Source of the DNA: Flavobacterium sp. N502536
GTDB lineage: Bacteria; Bacteroidota; Bacteroidia; Flavobacteriales; Flavobacteriaceae
Direction: 5' to 3'
Length of the DNA: 64,000 bases
Assembly (NCBI RefSeq): GCF_025947345.1
Contig: NZ_CP110011.1
Span: 3,782,001 to 3,846,000, forward strand
Shown: positions 54,138 to 62,226 of the stretch, piece by piece
How the letters are laid out: each line of letters starts with the position of its first letter
Numbering within the stretch: position 1 is the first letter of the stretch
Notes under the pieces: model-generated
Told to the model about the DNA's origin: nothing
The model's database searches: none
The model's input: the letters and a program-made list of their open reading frames with translations, nothing else
Program-made: the position numbers and the translations under genes

Positions 54138-54932
54138 ATGAAAAAAATAGTATCTCTATTAATTGTTGTTGTCCTTTTTTGTTCTTGTAGTGATTACCAA
54201 AAAGCATTAAAAAACGAGGATGTTGCTGCAAAATTCGAAGTTGCAACAAAAATGTATGATGCCGGTAAATATTCAAAAGCCATACGTCTTTTTGAACAAT
54301 TAGCTTCTTCGTACAGAGGGAAACCTCAGGCAGAGAAATTATTTTACATGTTTTCGCAATCTTATTATAAAACGAAACAGTATTACTTAGCGGGTTATCA
54401 GTTTGAAAGCTTCGTTTCGGGATACCCTCGAAGTGAAAAAGTTCAGGAAGCTGCTTTTTTAGGCGCTTACAGCTATTCAAAACTAGCACCTGTGTATAGC
54501 TTAGATCAAACAGATACTGTAAAAGCTTTAGAAAAATTACAGACTTTTATCGAGAACTATCCAAATTCTGAATACATCGTACAGGCAAACGAAGCGGTGA
54601 AAATTTTAAATGGTAAGTTAGAGAAAAAAGCATATGAAAATGCTAAGGGATACAATACGATTTCAGATTACAAATCGGCATTAGTCGCTTTTGATAACTT
54701 TATCGCTGATTTTCCAGGAACACCATTAAAAGAAGATGCGCTGTTTTACAAATACGATTCAGCATATAAATTGGCAATAAACAGTATTCCGTCAAAAATG
54801 GAAGAGCGTTTAAATGTAGCGAAAGTAGCTTACGGTAACTTAATTAAGTTTAATGGTGCTACCAAGTATAAAAAAGAGGCAGATGAAATGAATGCCAGAG
54901 TGGAAACAGATTTACAAAAATTTACTAAATAA
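54138..54932 (+). CDS. bamD: outer membrane protein assembly factor BamD
   Basis: A 264-residue lipoprotein from the ATG at 54138, which places the lipobox (LFCSC, Cys 17) correctly. The in-frame ATG at 54087 lies in the leader and is rejected. Mature protein: five TPR-like helix pairs (YDAGKYSKAIRLFEQLASSY; YYLAGYQFESFVSGYPRSEK; ALEKLQTFIENYPNSEYI; YKSALVAFDNFIADFPGTPL). It is the BamA partner for inserting outer-membrane barrels, and so for PorP/SprF and TonB receptors like those encoded here. First gene of bamD-rpoZ-coaBC-porD-recN. Confidence 0.95.
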   Translation: MKKIVSLLIVVVLFCSCSDYQKALKNEDVAAKFEVATKMYDAGKYSKAIRLFEQLASSYRGKPQAEKLFYMFSQSYYKTKQYYLAGYQFESFVSGYPRSEKVQEAAFLGAYSYSKLAPVYSLDQTDTVKALEKLQTFIENYPNSEYIVQANEAVKILNGKLEKKAYENAKGYNTISDYKSALVAFDNFIADFPGTPLKEDALFYKYDSAYKLAINSIPSKMEERLNVAKVAYGNLIKFNGATKYKKEADEMNARVETDLQKFTK

Positions 54933-54941
54933 AATAAAGTC

Positions 54942-55259
54942 ATGGATTTAAAAAAGACGAATGCTCCTGTAAATACAGTAACTTACAATAAAACAGTTAT
55001 TGAAGAGCCAACAGGAAATGTGTATGAGGCAATTACCATTATGGCTAAAAGAGCAAATCAAATTAATTCTGAAATTAAAAAAGAATTAACTGAGAAATTA
55101 GAAGAGTTTGCTACTTATAATGACAGTCTTGAAGAAGTTTTTGAAAATAAAGAACAAATTGAAGTTTCTAAATTTTACGAAAAATTACCAAAACCACATG
55201 CTTTAGCAGTTCAGGAGTGGTTAGACGGTAAAACATACCACAGAGGTTCAAACAAATAA
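54942..55259 (+). CDS. rpoZ: DNA-directed RNA polymerase omega subunit (Bacteroidota type)
   Basis: A 105-residue protein with the RpoZ/Rpb6 core NVYEAITIMAKRANQINSEI followed by an acidic helical region and a C-terminal HALAVQEWLDGKTYHRG. The N-terminal part is longer than in E. coli, as is usual in Bacteroidota. Omega supports assembly of the beta' subunit. It is 9 bp after bamD and 9 bp before coaBC, as in many Flavobacteriia. Confidence 0.93.
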   Translation: MDLKKTNAPVNTVTYNKTVIEEPTGNVYEAITIMAKRANQINSEIKKELTEKLEEFATYNDSLEEVFENKEQIEVSKFYEKLPKPHALAVQEWLDGKTYHRGSNK

Positions 55260-55268
55260 TATAGTATA

Positions 55269-56483
55269 ATGTCAGTTTTAAACGGGAAGAAAATTTTACT
55301 GGGAGTTTCTGGTGGAATTGCAGCCTATAAAACAGCTTCATTAGTACGACTCTTTATAAAAGCAGGTGCACATGTCCAAGTGATAATGACACCTGCTTCT
55401 AAGGATTTTGTAACTCCACTTACCTTATCTACACTATCTAAAAATCCGGTACATTCCAGTTTCTTCAATCAGGACGATGAAGATGCGGTTTGGAACAATC
55501 ACGTTGATTTGGCCTTATGGGCCGATTTGATGCTGATTGCGCCTGCAACATCAAATACCCTGTCTAAAATGACAACCGGAAACAGTGATAACCTTTTAAT
55601 TGCAACCTATTTATCGGCCAAATGTCCGGTTTATTTTGCTCCGGCAATGGATTTGGACATGTACAAACACCCTTCGGTTTTGTCTAGTTTTAATGCTTTA
55701 AAAAGCTTTGGAAACATTATGATTCCGGCTGAAAGTGGCGAACTGGCCAGTGGACTGTCCGGAGAGGGCAGAATGGCTGAACCGGAAAATATTATTGCTT
55801 TTTTGGAAGCCGATTTAGAAAGTAAATTGCCCTTAAAAGGAAAAAAAATACTAATTACTGCCGGACCCACATACGAAGCAATAGACCCTGTACGTTTTAT
55901 AGGGAATCATTCTTCGGGAAAAATGGGCTTTGATCTGGCAAATGAAGCAGCAAACTTAGGAGCTCAGGTTATCTTAGTAGCTGGCCCTACACATTACAAA
56001 GCTAAAAATAGTTTAGTAGAAGTAATTAGCGTAGTTTCGGCACAGGACATGTATGATGCCTGTCATCAATATTTTAATGATGTTGATGTAGCAATCGCTG
56101 CTGCGGCAGTAGCAGATTACCGACCTAAAGTAGTGGCGACGCAAAAGATTAAAAAAGCTGCAGATGAATTTTCAATAGAGCTTGAAAAAACAAAAGATAT
56201 TCTGGCCTCCCTGGGAGCGATCAAGAAAAATCAGTTTTTAATTGGATTTGCATTGGAAACTGAAAATGAAATTGAAAATGCAAAGCTGAAAATTCAGAAA
56301 AAAAACTTAGATTTGATTGTTTTAAATTCCTTACAGGATGAAGGAGCAGGTTTTAAAAAAGAAACCAATAAAGTGACCTTTATTGATCAGGATTTTAAAA
56401 TTGAACCAATGGAATTAAAATCAAAAGAATCTGTTGCAGTTGATATTTTAAACAAAGTGGTTTCGCATTTTACGAAATCATAG
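55269..56483 (+). CDS. coaBC: bifunctional phosphopantothenoylcysteine decarboxylase / phosphopantothenate-cysteine ligase
   Basis: A 404-residue fusion catalysing two steps of coenzyme A synthesis. The N-terminal flavin decarboxylase (CoaC, about 1-180) has GVSGGIAAYK, the active His 78 in NNHVDLALWADL and SKMTTGNSDNLL. The C-terminal ligase (CoaB, about 185-404) has ITAGPTYEAIDPVRFIGN-HSSGKMG and AAAVADYRP. Oddity: two residues essential in the E. coli enzyme differ. Its Asn in PAMNxxM is Asp 128 (PAMDLDMY), and its Cys in the ACGDxGxGRM flap is Ser 161 (LASGLSGEGRM). I believe this is common to Bacteroidota rather than a defect. In the bamD operon. Confidence 0.96.
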   Translation: MSVLNGKKILLGVSGGIAAYKTASLVRLFIKAGAHVQVIMTPASKDFVTPLTLSTLSKNPVHSSFFNQDDEDAVWNNHVDLALWADLMLIAPATSNTLSKMTTGNSDNLLIATYLSAKCPVYFAPAMDLDMYKHPSVLSSFNALKSFGNIMIPAESGELASGLSGEGRMAEPENIIAFLEADLESKLPLKGKKILITAGPTYEAIDPVRFIGNHSSGKMGFDLANEAANLGAQVILVAGPTHYKAKNSLVEVISVVSAQDMYDACHQYFNDVDVAIAAAAVADYRPKVVATQKIKKAADEFSIELEKTKDILASLGAIKKNQFLIGFALETENEIENAKLKIQKKNLDLIVLNSLQDEGAGFKKETNKVTFIDQDFKIEPMELKSKESVAVDILNKVVSHFTKS

Positions 56484-56556
56484 TGATTTAAAGTAAAAGG
56501 CAAAGACAGGAATAGTAAAAACTATTACGTGCTTTAACCAAAATAATATCTTTCGT

Positions 56557-57441
56557 ATGAATAAACTAGTTACTTTTTTAGCATTTTTATTTTTTGGCTT
56601 TACACAAGCACAGCAGCTAAATTGTACTGTAACTATTAATACAGAACGATTACCCAATCCCAATCAGCAGGTATTTAAAACACTTCAGACCTCATTGTCT
56701 GAATTTGTAAACAAAACAGACTGGACCGGTACAGTTTTAAAACAAAACGAACGAATCAATTGCTCGATGTATATCACCTTGTCATCGAATAGTTCCGATC
56801 AGTTTTCAGGGACCATTCAGGTACAATCTTCGCGATTGATCTATAATTCGACCTATTCTTCCCCAATATTAAATTACAACGATAAAGACTTTAGTTTCAG
56901 GTATATCGAGTATGAGCCTTTATTGTTTAATCCGACCACTTTTGAATCAAATTTAGTTTCTGTAGTTTCTTTTTACAGCTATTTGATTTTGGCAATGGAT
57001 GCGGATAGTTTTCAAATGGGAGCAGGAAGTCAATATCTTGAAACAGCTCAAAACATAGCAAATGTGGCGCAACAAGGCGGATCTAAAGGTTGGACTCAGT
57101 CTGATGGGGTTCAGAATCGCTATTATCTGATCACCGATTTGATTTCGCCAATGTATAGCGATTTGCGTCAAACCATGTTCTTGTACCATACAGGTTTAGA
57201 TGGTATGAGTCAGGATTTGAAAGCATCAAAAGAAAAAATCAAATCAGCCTTGATGCTTACCGGAAAATTGAATTCGGTAAAACCCAATGCTTTTCTGACC
57301 AGAGTATTTTTTGATGCCAAATCAGATGAAATTGTTTCGATATTTTCAGGAGGGCCAAACATCCCGGTCACCGATCTGACGGATGTTTTGAATAAAGTTT
57401 CTCCTTTGAATTCTGTCAAATGGTCACAGATTAAATTTTAA
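56557..57441 (+). CDS. porD: DUF4835 family protein, PorD-like T9SS component
   Basis: A 294-residue secreted protein (signal peptide ending GFTQAQ, about 19). The mature part follows the DUF4835/PorD family: QLNCTVTINTERLPNPNQQVF, FVNKTDWTGTVLKQNERINC, FSGTIQVQSSRLIYNSTY, FRYIEYEPLLFN, AMDADSFQMGAGSQYLETAQ. It has a C-terminal region with MFLYHTGLDGM and a closing IFSGGPNIPVTDLTDVLNKV. PorD was identified as needed for Por secretion in Porphyromonas gingivalis; its exact place in the machinery is unclear. It lies 74 bp after coaBC and before recN, a conserved order in Flavobacteriia. Confidence 0.9.
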   Translation: MNKLVTFLAFLFFGFTQAQQLNCTVTINTERLPNPNQQVFKTLQTSLSEFVNKTDWTGTVLKQNERINCSMYITLSSNSSDQFSGTIQVQSSRLIYNSTYSSPILNYNDKDFSFRYIEYEPLLFNPTTFESNLVSVVSFYSYLILAMDADSFQMGAGSQYLETAQNIANVAQQGGSKGWTQSDGVQNRYYLITDLISPMYSDLRQTMFLYHTGLDGMSQDLKASKEKIKSALMLTGKLNSVKPNAFLTRVFFDAKSDEIVSIFSGGPNIPVTDLTDVLNKVSPLNSVKWSQIKF

Positions 57442-57490
57442 TCTTTTTAAATTACTTTCTTTATTAACTTTTATATTTCCCAAATTCCTT

Positions 57491-59143
57491 ATGATAACGT
57501 CCTTGTCGATTAAAAACTATGCTCTTATTGAAAAATTAACGATAGATTTTTCAAGAGGTTTCTCTATAATTACAGGTGAAACAGGTGCAGGTAAATCTAT
57601 TATATTAGGAGCGATAGGATTGGTTTTAGGAAAAAGAGCCGATTTAACTTCATTAAAAAATAAAGAAGAAAAATGTGTGATTGAAGCACAGTTTGAAATT
57701 TCTAAATACAACTTAAAAGATTTTTTTACAGCAAATGATCTCGACTATGAGGATGAAACCATCATCAGGAGAGAAATTTTGCCGTCAGGAAAATCACGTG
57801 CCTTTATTAATGATAGTCCCGTAAACTTGCAGGAATTGCAGGATCTGAGCTTGTTTTTGATTGATATTCATTCACAGCAGCAAACTCAGGAATTATCAGA
57901 CGAAGGAGTTCAGTTTAAAATTATTGATGCCATTGCCAATAACGGCGATACCATTCAATCCTATCAGAATGTTTTAAAAGAATACAAATCTGATAAATCC
58001 AAACTAAATGCTTTGTTGAAAAAACAAAGCGATTCCGGAAAAGAGCAGGAGTACAATACCTACTTGTTAAATGAGTTGGTTACGGCGAAACTAAAATCGG
58101 GTGAGCAGGAAGAACTTGAGGCTGATTTTGAAAAGCTGAACAATGTCGAGATTATAAAAGAATCAATCGATAAATCATTGGCGATTGCTAACGAAGAGCA
58201 GTTTGGTGTTTTTCATAATCTAAATGAAATTAAAACGGCATTGCATAAAATAGCGCCTTTTTCAGCTGATTATCAAAGCATTTTTGAAAGAATCACCAGT
58301 TTAACGATTGAATTTGATGATGTCTCAAAAGAACTTCAAAATGTTTCCGAGAAACTTTTGAACGATCCTGCACAATTAGAACTAATAAGTCAGAAACTAC
58401 AGTTGATTTACAATTTGCAAAAAAAGCACCAGGTAACTACTGTTGATGAATTGCTTGCAATCCAGGCTACATTGGAGAATACGTTGCTTGAATTGGATAA
58501 TATAGAAGAAGAAATCGCGGTTGTATCCAAATCGATCGAAGAAAAAGTTACAACATTAGATGCTTTTGCGGCAGCCATTCATCAAAACAGAACCGATGCA
58601 ATTCCGGTTTTATCGCAAAAGTTAGTGACGATCTTAGAAACGCTGGGAATGCCAAATGTTCGTTTCAATATGGAGTTATTGCCTTCTGAAACCTATTTTC
58701 AAAACGGAAAAGACGAATTACAATTTTTATTCTCTGCCAATAAAGGAACTGATTTTGGATTGCTTAAAAAAGTGGCATCGGGAGGAGAAATGTCCCGTAT
58801 TATGTTGGCGGTAAAAGCAATTTTGGCCCAATATTCAAAACTGCCTACTTTAATTTTTGATGAGATTGATACCGGAGTTTCCGGAGAAATTGCCATTAGA
58901 ATGGGGGAGATCATGAAAGAAATGAGCACTACCATGCAAATTTTTGCCATAACCCACTTGCCTCAAATTGCAGCCAAAGGAGATTCGCACTTTAAAGTTT
59001 CTAAAGCTACTGTAGATGAGGACACACAATCAGAACTTAAGCTATTGTCTCAGGAAGAAAGAGTTATAGAAATTGCCCAAATGTTATCCGGTGCAGTGGT
59101 TTCTGATTCGGCTTTAAATCATGCTAAAGCCTTGTTGAACTAA
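57491..59143 (+). CDS. recN: DNA repair protein RecN
   Basis: A 550-residue SMC-like ATPase acting in double-strand break repair. N-terminal Walker A GETGAGKSIILGAIGLVLG (about residues 30-48), a central coiled-coil region rich in Glu, Lys and Leu (about 150-350), then the ABC signature VASGGEMSRIMLAVKAIL, Walker B LIFDEIDTGVSGEIA and the switch HLPQIAAKGDSHFKVSK. Complete and of normal length. It follows porD by 49 bp. No LexA-type operator was recognised upstream. Confidence 0.97.
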   Translation: MITSLSIKNYALIEKLTIDFSRGFSIITGETGAGKSIILGAIGLVLGKRADLTSLKNKEEKCVIEAQFEISKYNLKDFFTANDLDYEDETIIRREILPSGKSRAFINDSPVNLQELQDLSLFLIDIHSQQQTQELSDEGVQFKIIDAIANNGDTIQSYQNVLKEYKSDKSKLNALLKKQSDSGKEQEYNTYLLNELVTAKLKSGEQEELEADFEKLNNVEIIKESIDKSLAIANEEQFGVFHNLNEIKTALHKIAPFSADYQSIFERITSLTIEFDDVSKELQNVSEKLLNDPAQLELISQKLQLIYNLQKKHQVTTVDELLAIQATLENTLLELDNIEEEIAVVSKSIEEKVTTLDAFAAAIHQNRTDAIPVLSQKLVTILETLGMPNVRFNMELLPSETYFQNGKDELQFLFSANKGTDFGLLKKVASGGEMSRIMLAVKAILAQYSKLPTLIFDEIDTGVSGEIAIRMGEIMKEMSTTMQIFAITHLPQIAAKGDSHFKVSKATVDEDTQSELKLLSQEERVIEIAQMLSGAVVSDSALNHAKALLN

Positions 59144-59161
59144 AGAAATAATTTATATTTG
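59131..59161 (+). promoter_or_regulatory. promoter of fabV
   Basis: CTTG (59131-59134), a 19-bp spacer, then TATATTTG (59154-59161). The -33 part overlaps the end of recN. The predicted leader is about 80 nt. Confidence 0.7.
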
Positions 59162-59250
59162 TCATCTTAAAAGCGAATTAAACAAACGTAGATAAAATAC
59201 AATCTTTATATTTTTAAAAGATTGATCAAAATACGAAAAAAACAAAAAGT

Positions 59251-60441
59251 ATGATTATAGAACCTAGAATGAGAGGATTTATTTGCTTGACTGCCCACCC
59301 AAAAGGAAGCGAGCAAAATGTTAAAAATCAAATAGAATATATCAAATCAAAAGGACCAATTGCAGGTGCAAAAAAAGTATTAGTTATTGGTGCTTCAACA
59401 GGTTTTGGATTGGCTTCAAGAATTACAAGTGCTTTTGGATCTGATGCTGCAACAATTGGAGTGTTTTTTGAAAAACCACCGGTTGAAGGTAAAACAGCTT
59501 CGCCAGGATGGTATAATTCTGCTGCATTTGAAACAGAAGCCCACAAAGCAGGTTTATATGCAAAAAGTATCAATGGAGATGCTTTTTCAAACGAAATAAA
59601 AAGACAAACTTTAGATTTAATCAAAGCCGATTTAGGTCAGGTTGATCTTGTGATTTACAGTTTAGCTTCTCCGGTTCGTCAACATCCGGTTACAGGAGTT
59701 TTACACCGTTCGGTTTTAAAGCCTATCGGACAAACTTTTACCAATAAAACAGTTGATTTTCACACTGGAAACGTTTCGGAAGTTTCTATCGCTCCGGCAA
59801 ATGAAGAAGACATTGCCAATACAGTTGCTGTAATGGGTGGTGAAGACTGGACGATGTGGATAGACGCTTTAAAAGCGGAGAATTTATTAGCGGATGGCGC
59901 TACTACAGTAGCTTATTCTTATATCGGACCATCATTGACAGAGGCAGTTTACCGTAAAGGTACAATTGGTCGTGCAAAAGATGATTTAGAAGCTACAGCA
60001 TTTTCGATTACAGATAGTTTAAAATCTATTGGAGGAAAAGCATATGTTTCTGTAAATAAAGCTTTGGTAACACAGGCAAGTTCTGCAATTCCGGTTATTC
60101 CGTTGTATATTTCTCTTTTATATAAAATTATGAAAGAAGAAGGAATACACGAAGGTTGTATCGAGCAGATCCAGCGTTTGTTTCAGGACAGATTGTACAA
60201 CGGATCTGAAGTTCCTGTAGATGAAAAAGGAAGAATCAGAATCGACGATTGGGAAATGCGTGAAGATGTACAGGCTAAAGTGGCTAAACTTTGGTTGGAA
60301 GCTACAACTGAAACATTGCCAGCAATTGGAGATTTGGCCGGATATAGAAATGATTTCTTAAACCTGTTTGGGTTTGAATTTGCCGGAGTAGACTATGCTG
60401 CTGAAGCAAATGAAGTTGTTGAAATTGAAAGTATCAAATAA
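59251..60441 (+). CDS. fabV: trans-2-enoyl-CoA/enoyl-ACP reductase
   Basis: A 396-residue FabV-type reductase for the last step of fatty-acid elongation. Features: N-terminal MIIEPRMRGFICLTAHPKGS, the NADH-binding KKVLVIGASTGFGLASRI, FFEKPPVEGKTASPGWYN, SLASPVRQHPVTGVLHRSV, GGEDWTMWIDAL, the catalytic Y-x8-K motif in YRKGTIGRAK, and the final GDLAGYRNDFLNLFGFE. FabV enzymes are intrinsically much less sensitive to triclosan than FabI. Has its own promoter and a hairpin terminator after it, so it is a single-gene unit. Confidence 0.97.
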   Translation: MIIEPRMRGFICLTAHPKGSEQNVKNQIEYIKSKGPIAGAKKVLVIGASTGFGLASRITSAFGSDAATIGVFFEKPPVEGKTASPGWYNSAAFETEAHKAGLYAKSINGDAFSNEIKRQTLDLIKADLGQVDLVIYSLASPVRQHPVTGVLHRSVLKPIGQTFTNKTVDFHTGNVSEVSIAPANEEDIANTVAVMGGEDWTMWIDALKAENLLADGATTVAYSYIGPSLTEAVYRKGTIGRAKDDLEATAFSITDSLKSIGGKAYVSVNKALVTQASSAIPVIPLYISLLYKIMKEEGIHEGCIEQIQRLFQDRLYNGSEVPVDEKGRIRIDDWEMREDVQAKVAKLWLEATTETLPAIGDLAGYRNDFLNLFGFEFAGVDYAAEANEVVEIESIK

Positions 60442-60467
60442 ACAGAAAAAAAATAGTACTATATATC

Positions 60468-60498
60468 AAAACCATTCGTCGCTACGAATGGTTTTTTT
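60468..60498 (+). terminator. rho-independent terminator of fabV
   Basis: A perfect 12-bp stem (60468-60479 with 60484-60495; core ACCATTCGT/ACGAATGGT), loop cgct, then a T-run. Confidence 0.93.
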
Positions 60499-60569
60499 AT
60501 GAATATAACATATCTTTGTTAAAATTTTGAAATTTAAAATATTGCCACTTTAATACCGCATAATCTGCT

Positions 60570-61568
60570 ATGATTTTTTCTTTAATTATACCCGTGTATA
60601 ATCGTCCGGATGAAGTAGATGAACTTTTAGAAAGTTTGTCAAAATCCGATTATAATGAAGCTTTTGAAATTGTTCTTGTCGAAGACGGATCGTCGATACC
60701 TTGTAAGGATGTTGTGATGAACTATCAGGGGAAACTGAATATATCTTATTATTTTAAGGAAAATTCAGGTCCGGGAGACTCAAGGAACTTTGGAATGCAG
60801 AAAGCCAGAGGGGATTATTTTATCATTTTTGATTCAGATTGTATCATTCCTTCTAATTATTTGACAGAAGTTCGAAAAGCACTTAACGAAAATTATGTGG
60901 ATTGTTTTGGAGGACCGGATAAAGCATTGGATAGTTTTTCGGATATTCAAAAGGCAATTAACTTTGCAATGACATCCTTTTTAACTACAGGAGGAATTCG
61001 CGGAGGCTCTGAAAAAATCAATAAATTTCAGCCGAGAAGTTTTAACATGGGAATTTCAAAGAAAGCTTTTATTGCCTCAAATGGTTTTGGAAACATTCAC
61101 CCGGGAGAAGATCCGGATCTTTCCATTCGTTTGTGGAATTTAGGATTTGAAACCAGATTGTTCACTGAAGCCTATGTGTATCACAAACGCAGAATTGACT
61201 GGGAGAAATTCTCGATTCAAGTGAATAAATTCGGAATAGCCCGACCGATCTTAAACAGTTGGTATCCGGAACATAACAAGCTAACCTTCTTTTTTCCTAC
61301 GGTTTTTATCCTGGGACTATTATTAGCTTTTTTATTGTTAATTTTCAACATTGATATCTTGTTACAATTATATTTTGTATATTTCGTTGTAATTTTTCTT
61401 ACAGCCAGTGTTCAGAATAAGAGCATTAAAATTGGATACTTAGCTGTGATTGCAGTTTGGAAACAGTTTTATGGTTATGGAACGGGATTTTTGAAATCGT
61501 TCGTAAAAGTTATTATTTTAAAACAAAAACCCCAAGAGGCTTTTCCTCGTATGTTTTTTAAAATATAG
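60570..61568 (+). CDS. family 2 glycosyltransferase, membrane-anchored
   Basis: A 332-residue inverting GT-A enzyme. N-terminal FSLIIPVYNRPDEVDELLESL, nucleotide-binding VEDGSS, GPGDSRNFGMQKARGDYFII and the metal-site FDSDC (about 89-93). The acceptor region FNMGISKKAF ... GEDPDLSIRLWNLG carries the ED(P) general base motif. The C-terminus has two to three membrane helices (FFFPTVFILGLLLAFLLLIF and following). It probably adds sugars to a lipid-linked glycan or surface polysaccharide; the acceptor cannot be inferred. TATCTTTG (60511-60518) is a -7 candidate. coaE follows 2 bp later. Confidence 0.93.
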   Translation: MIFSLIIPVYNRPDEVDELLESLSKSDYNEAFEIVLVEDGSSIPCKDVVMNYQGKLNISYYFKENSGPGDSRNFGMQKARGDYFIIFDSDCIIPSNYLTEVRKALNENYVDCFGGPDKALDSFSDIQKAINFAMTSFLTTGGIRGGSEKINKFQPRSFNMGISKKAFIASNGFGNIHPGEDPDLSIRLWNLGFETRLFTEAYVYHKRRIDWEKFSIQVNKFGIARPILNSWYPEHNKLTFFFPTVFILGLLLAFLLLIFNIDILLQLYFVYFVVIFLTASVQNKSIKIGYLAVIAVWKQFYGYGTGFLKSFVKVIILKQKPQEAFPRMFFKI

Positions 61569-61570
61569 AT

Positions 61571-62167
61571 ATGGCTAAAGTTATTGGCCTGACCGGCGGA
61601 ATAGGGAGCGGAAAAACCACCATAGCAAACTACTTTGCCGAAATGGGAGTTCCGTTATACATTGCCGACGATGAAGCCAGAAAAGTAATGCAGTCTGAAA
61701 ACATTGTGCAACAAATTAGAACCACCTTTGGAGATTCACTTTTTGAAAATAATGTTTTAAACAGAGCTAAATTGGCAGAAATCGTTTTTAATGATGCTGA
61801 AAAACTGGCCGCATTAAATGCAATTGTACACCCTGCAGTCAAAGCGGATTTTGAGCTTTGGTTACTAAAAAACAAAAAATATCAATATGTAATTTATGAG
61901 GCCGCAATTTTGTTTGAAAGTGGTCGTTATAAAGATTGTGATGTTATTGTAACCGTTACCGCACCGGAGGAGCTCAGAATAGAAAGAGTCATCAAGCGCG
62001 ATAAAACCACACGGGAACAAGTTTTAAGCCGAATGCAAATGCAATGGAATGATGAAAAACGAATTTCTTTAAGCAATTTTGTTATTAATAACAGTAATCT
62101 TAAAATTGCTAAAGAAGAAGTTGTTAAAATTCTTAAAATTTTAAATATAAAACAAAATCAGTCTTAA
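61571..62167 (+). CDS. coaE: dephospho-CoA kinase
   Basis: A 198-residue P-loop kinase making CoA from dephospho-CoA. Walker A GLTGGIGSGKTT (residues 6-17), the YIADDEARKVMQ region, VHPAVKADFE and YEAAILFESGRYKDCDVIVTV, then the lid RVIKRDKTTREQVLSRMQMQW. Normal length. It starts 2 bp after the glycosyltransferase, an odd functional pair that is nonetheless co-transcribed. coaBC in the same window covers two earlier steps. Confidence 0.97.
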   Translation: MAKVIGLTGGIGSGKTTIANYFAEMGVPLYIADDEARKVMQSENIVQQIRTTFGDSLFENNVLNRAKLAEIVFNDAEKLAALNAIVHPAVKADFELWLLKNKKYQYVIYEAAILFESGRYKDCDVIVTVTAPEELRIERVIKRDKTTREQVLSRMQMQWNDEKRISLSNFVINNSNLKIAKEEVVKILKILNIKQNQS

Positions 62168-62226
62168 ATGTTAATATTTGGTTAATGTATTATTTAGTAT
62201 ATTGTTAAAATATTAATTTTGTTTCG

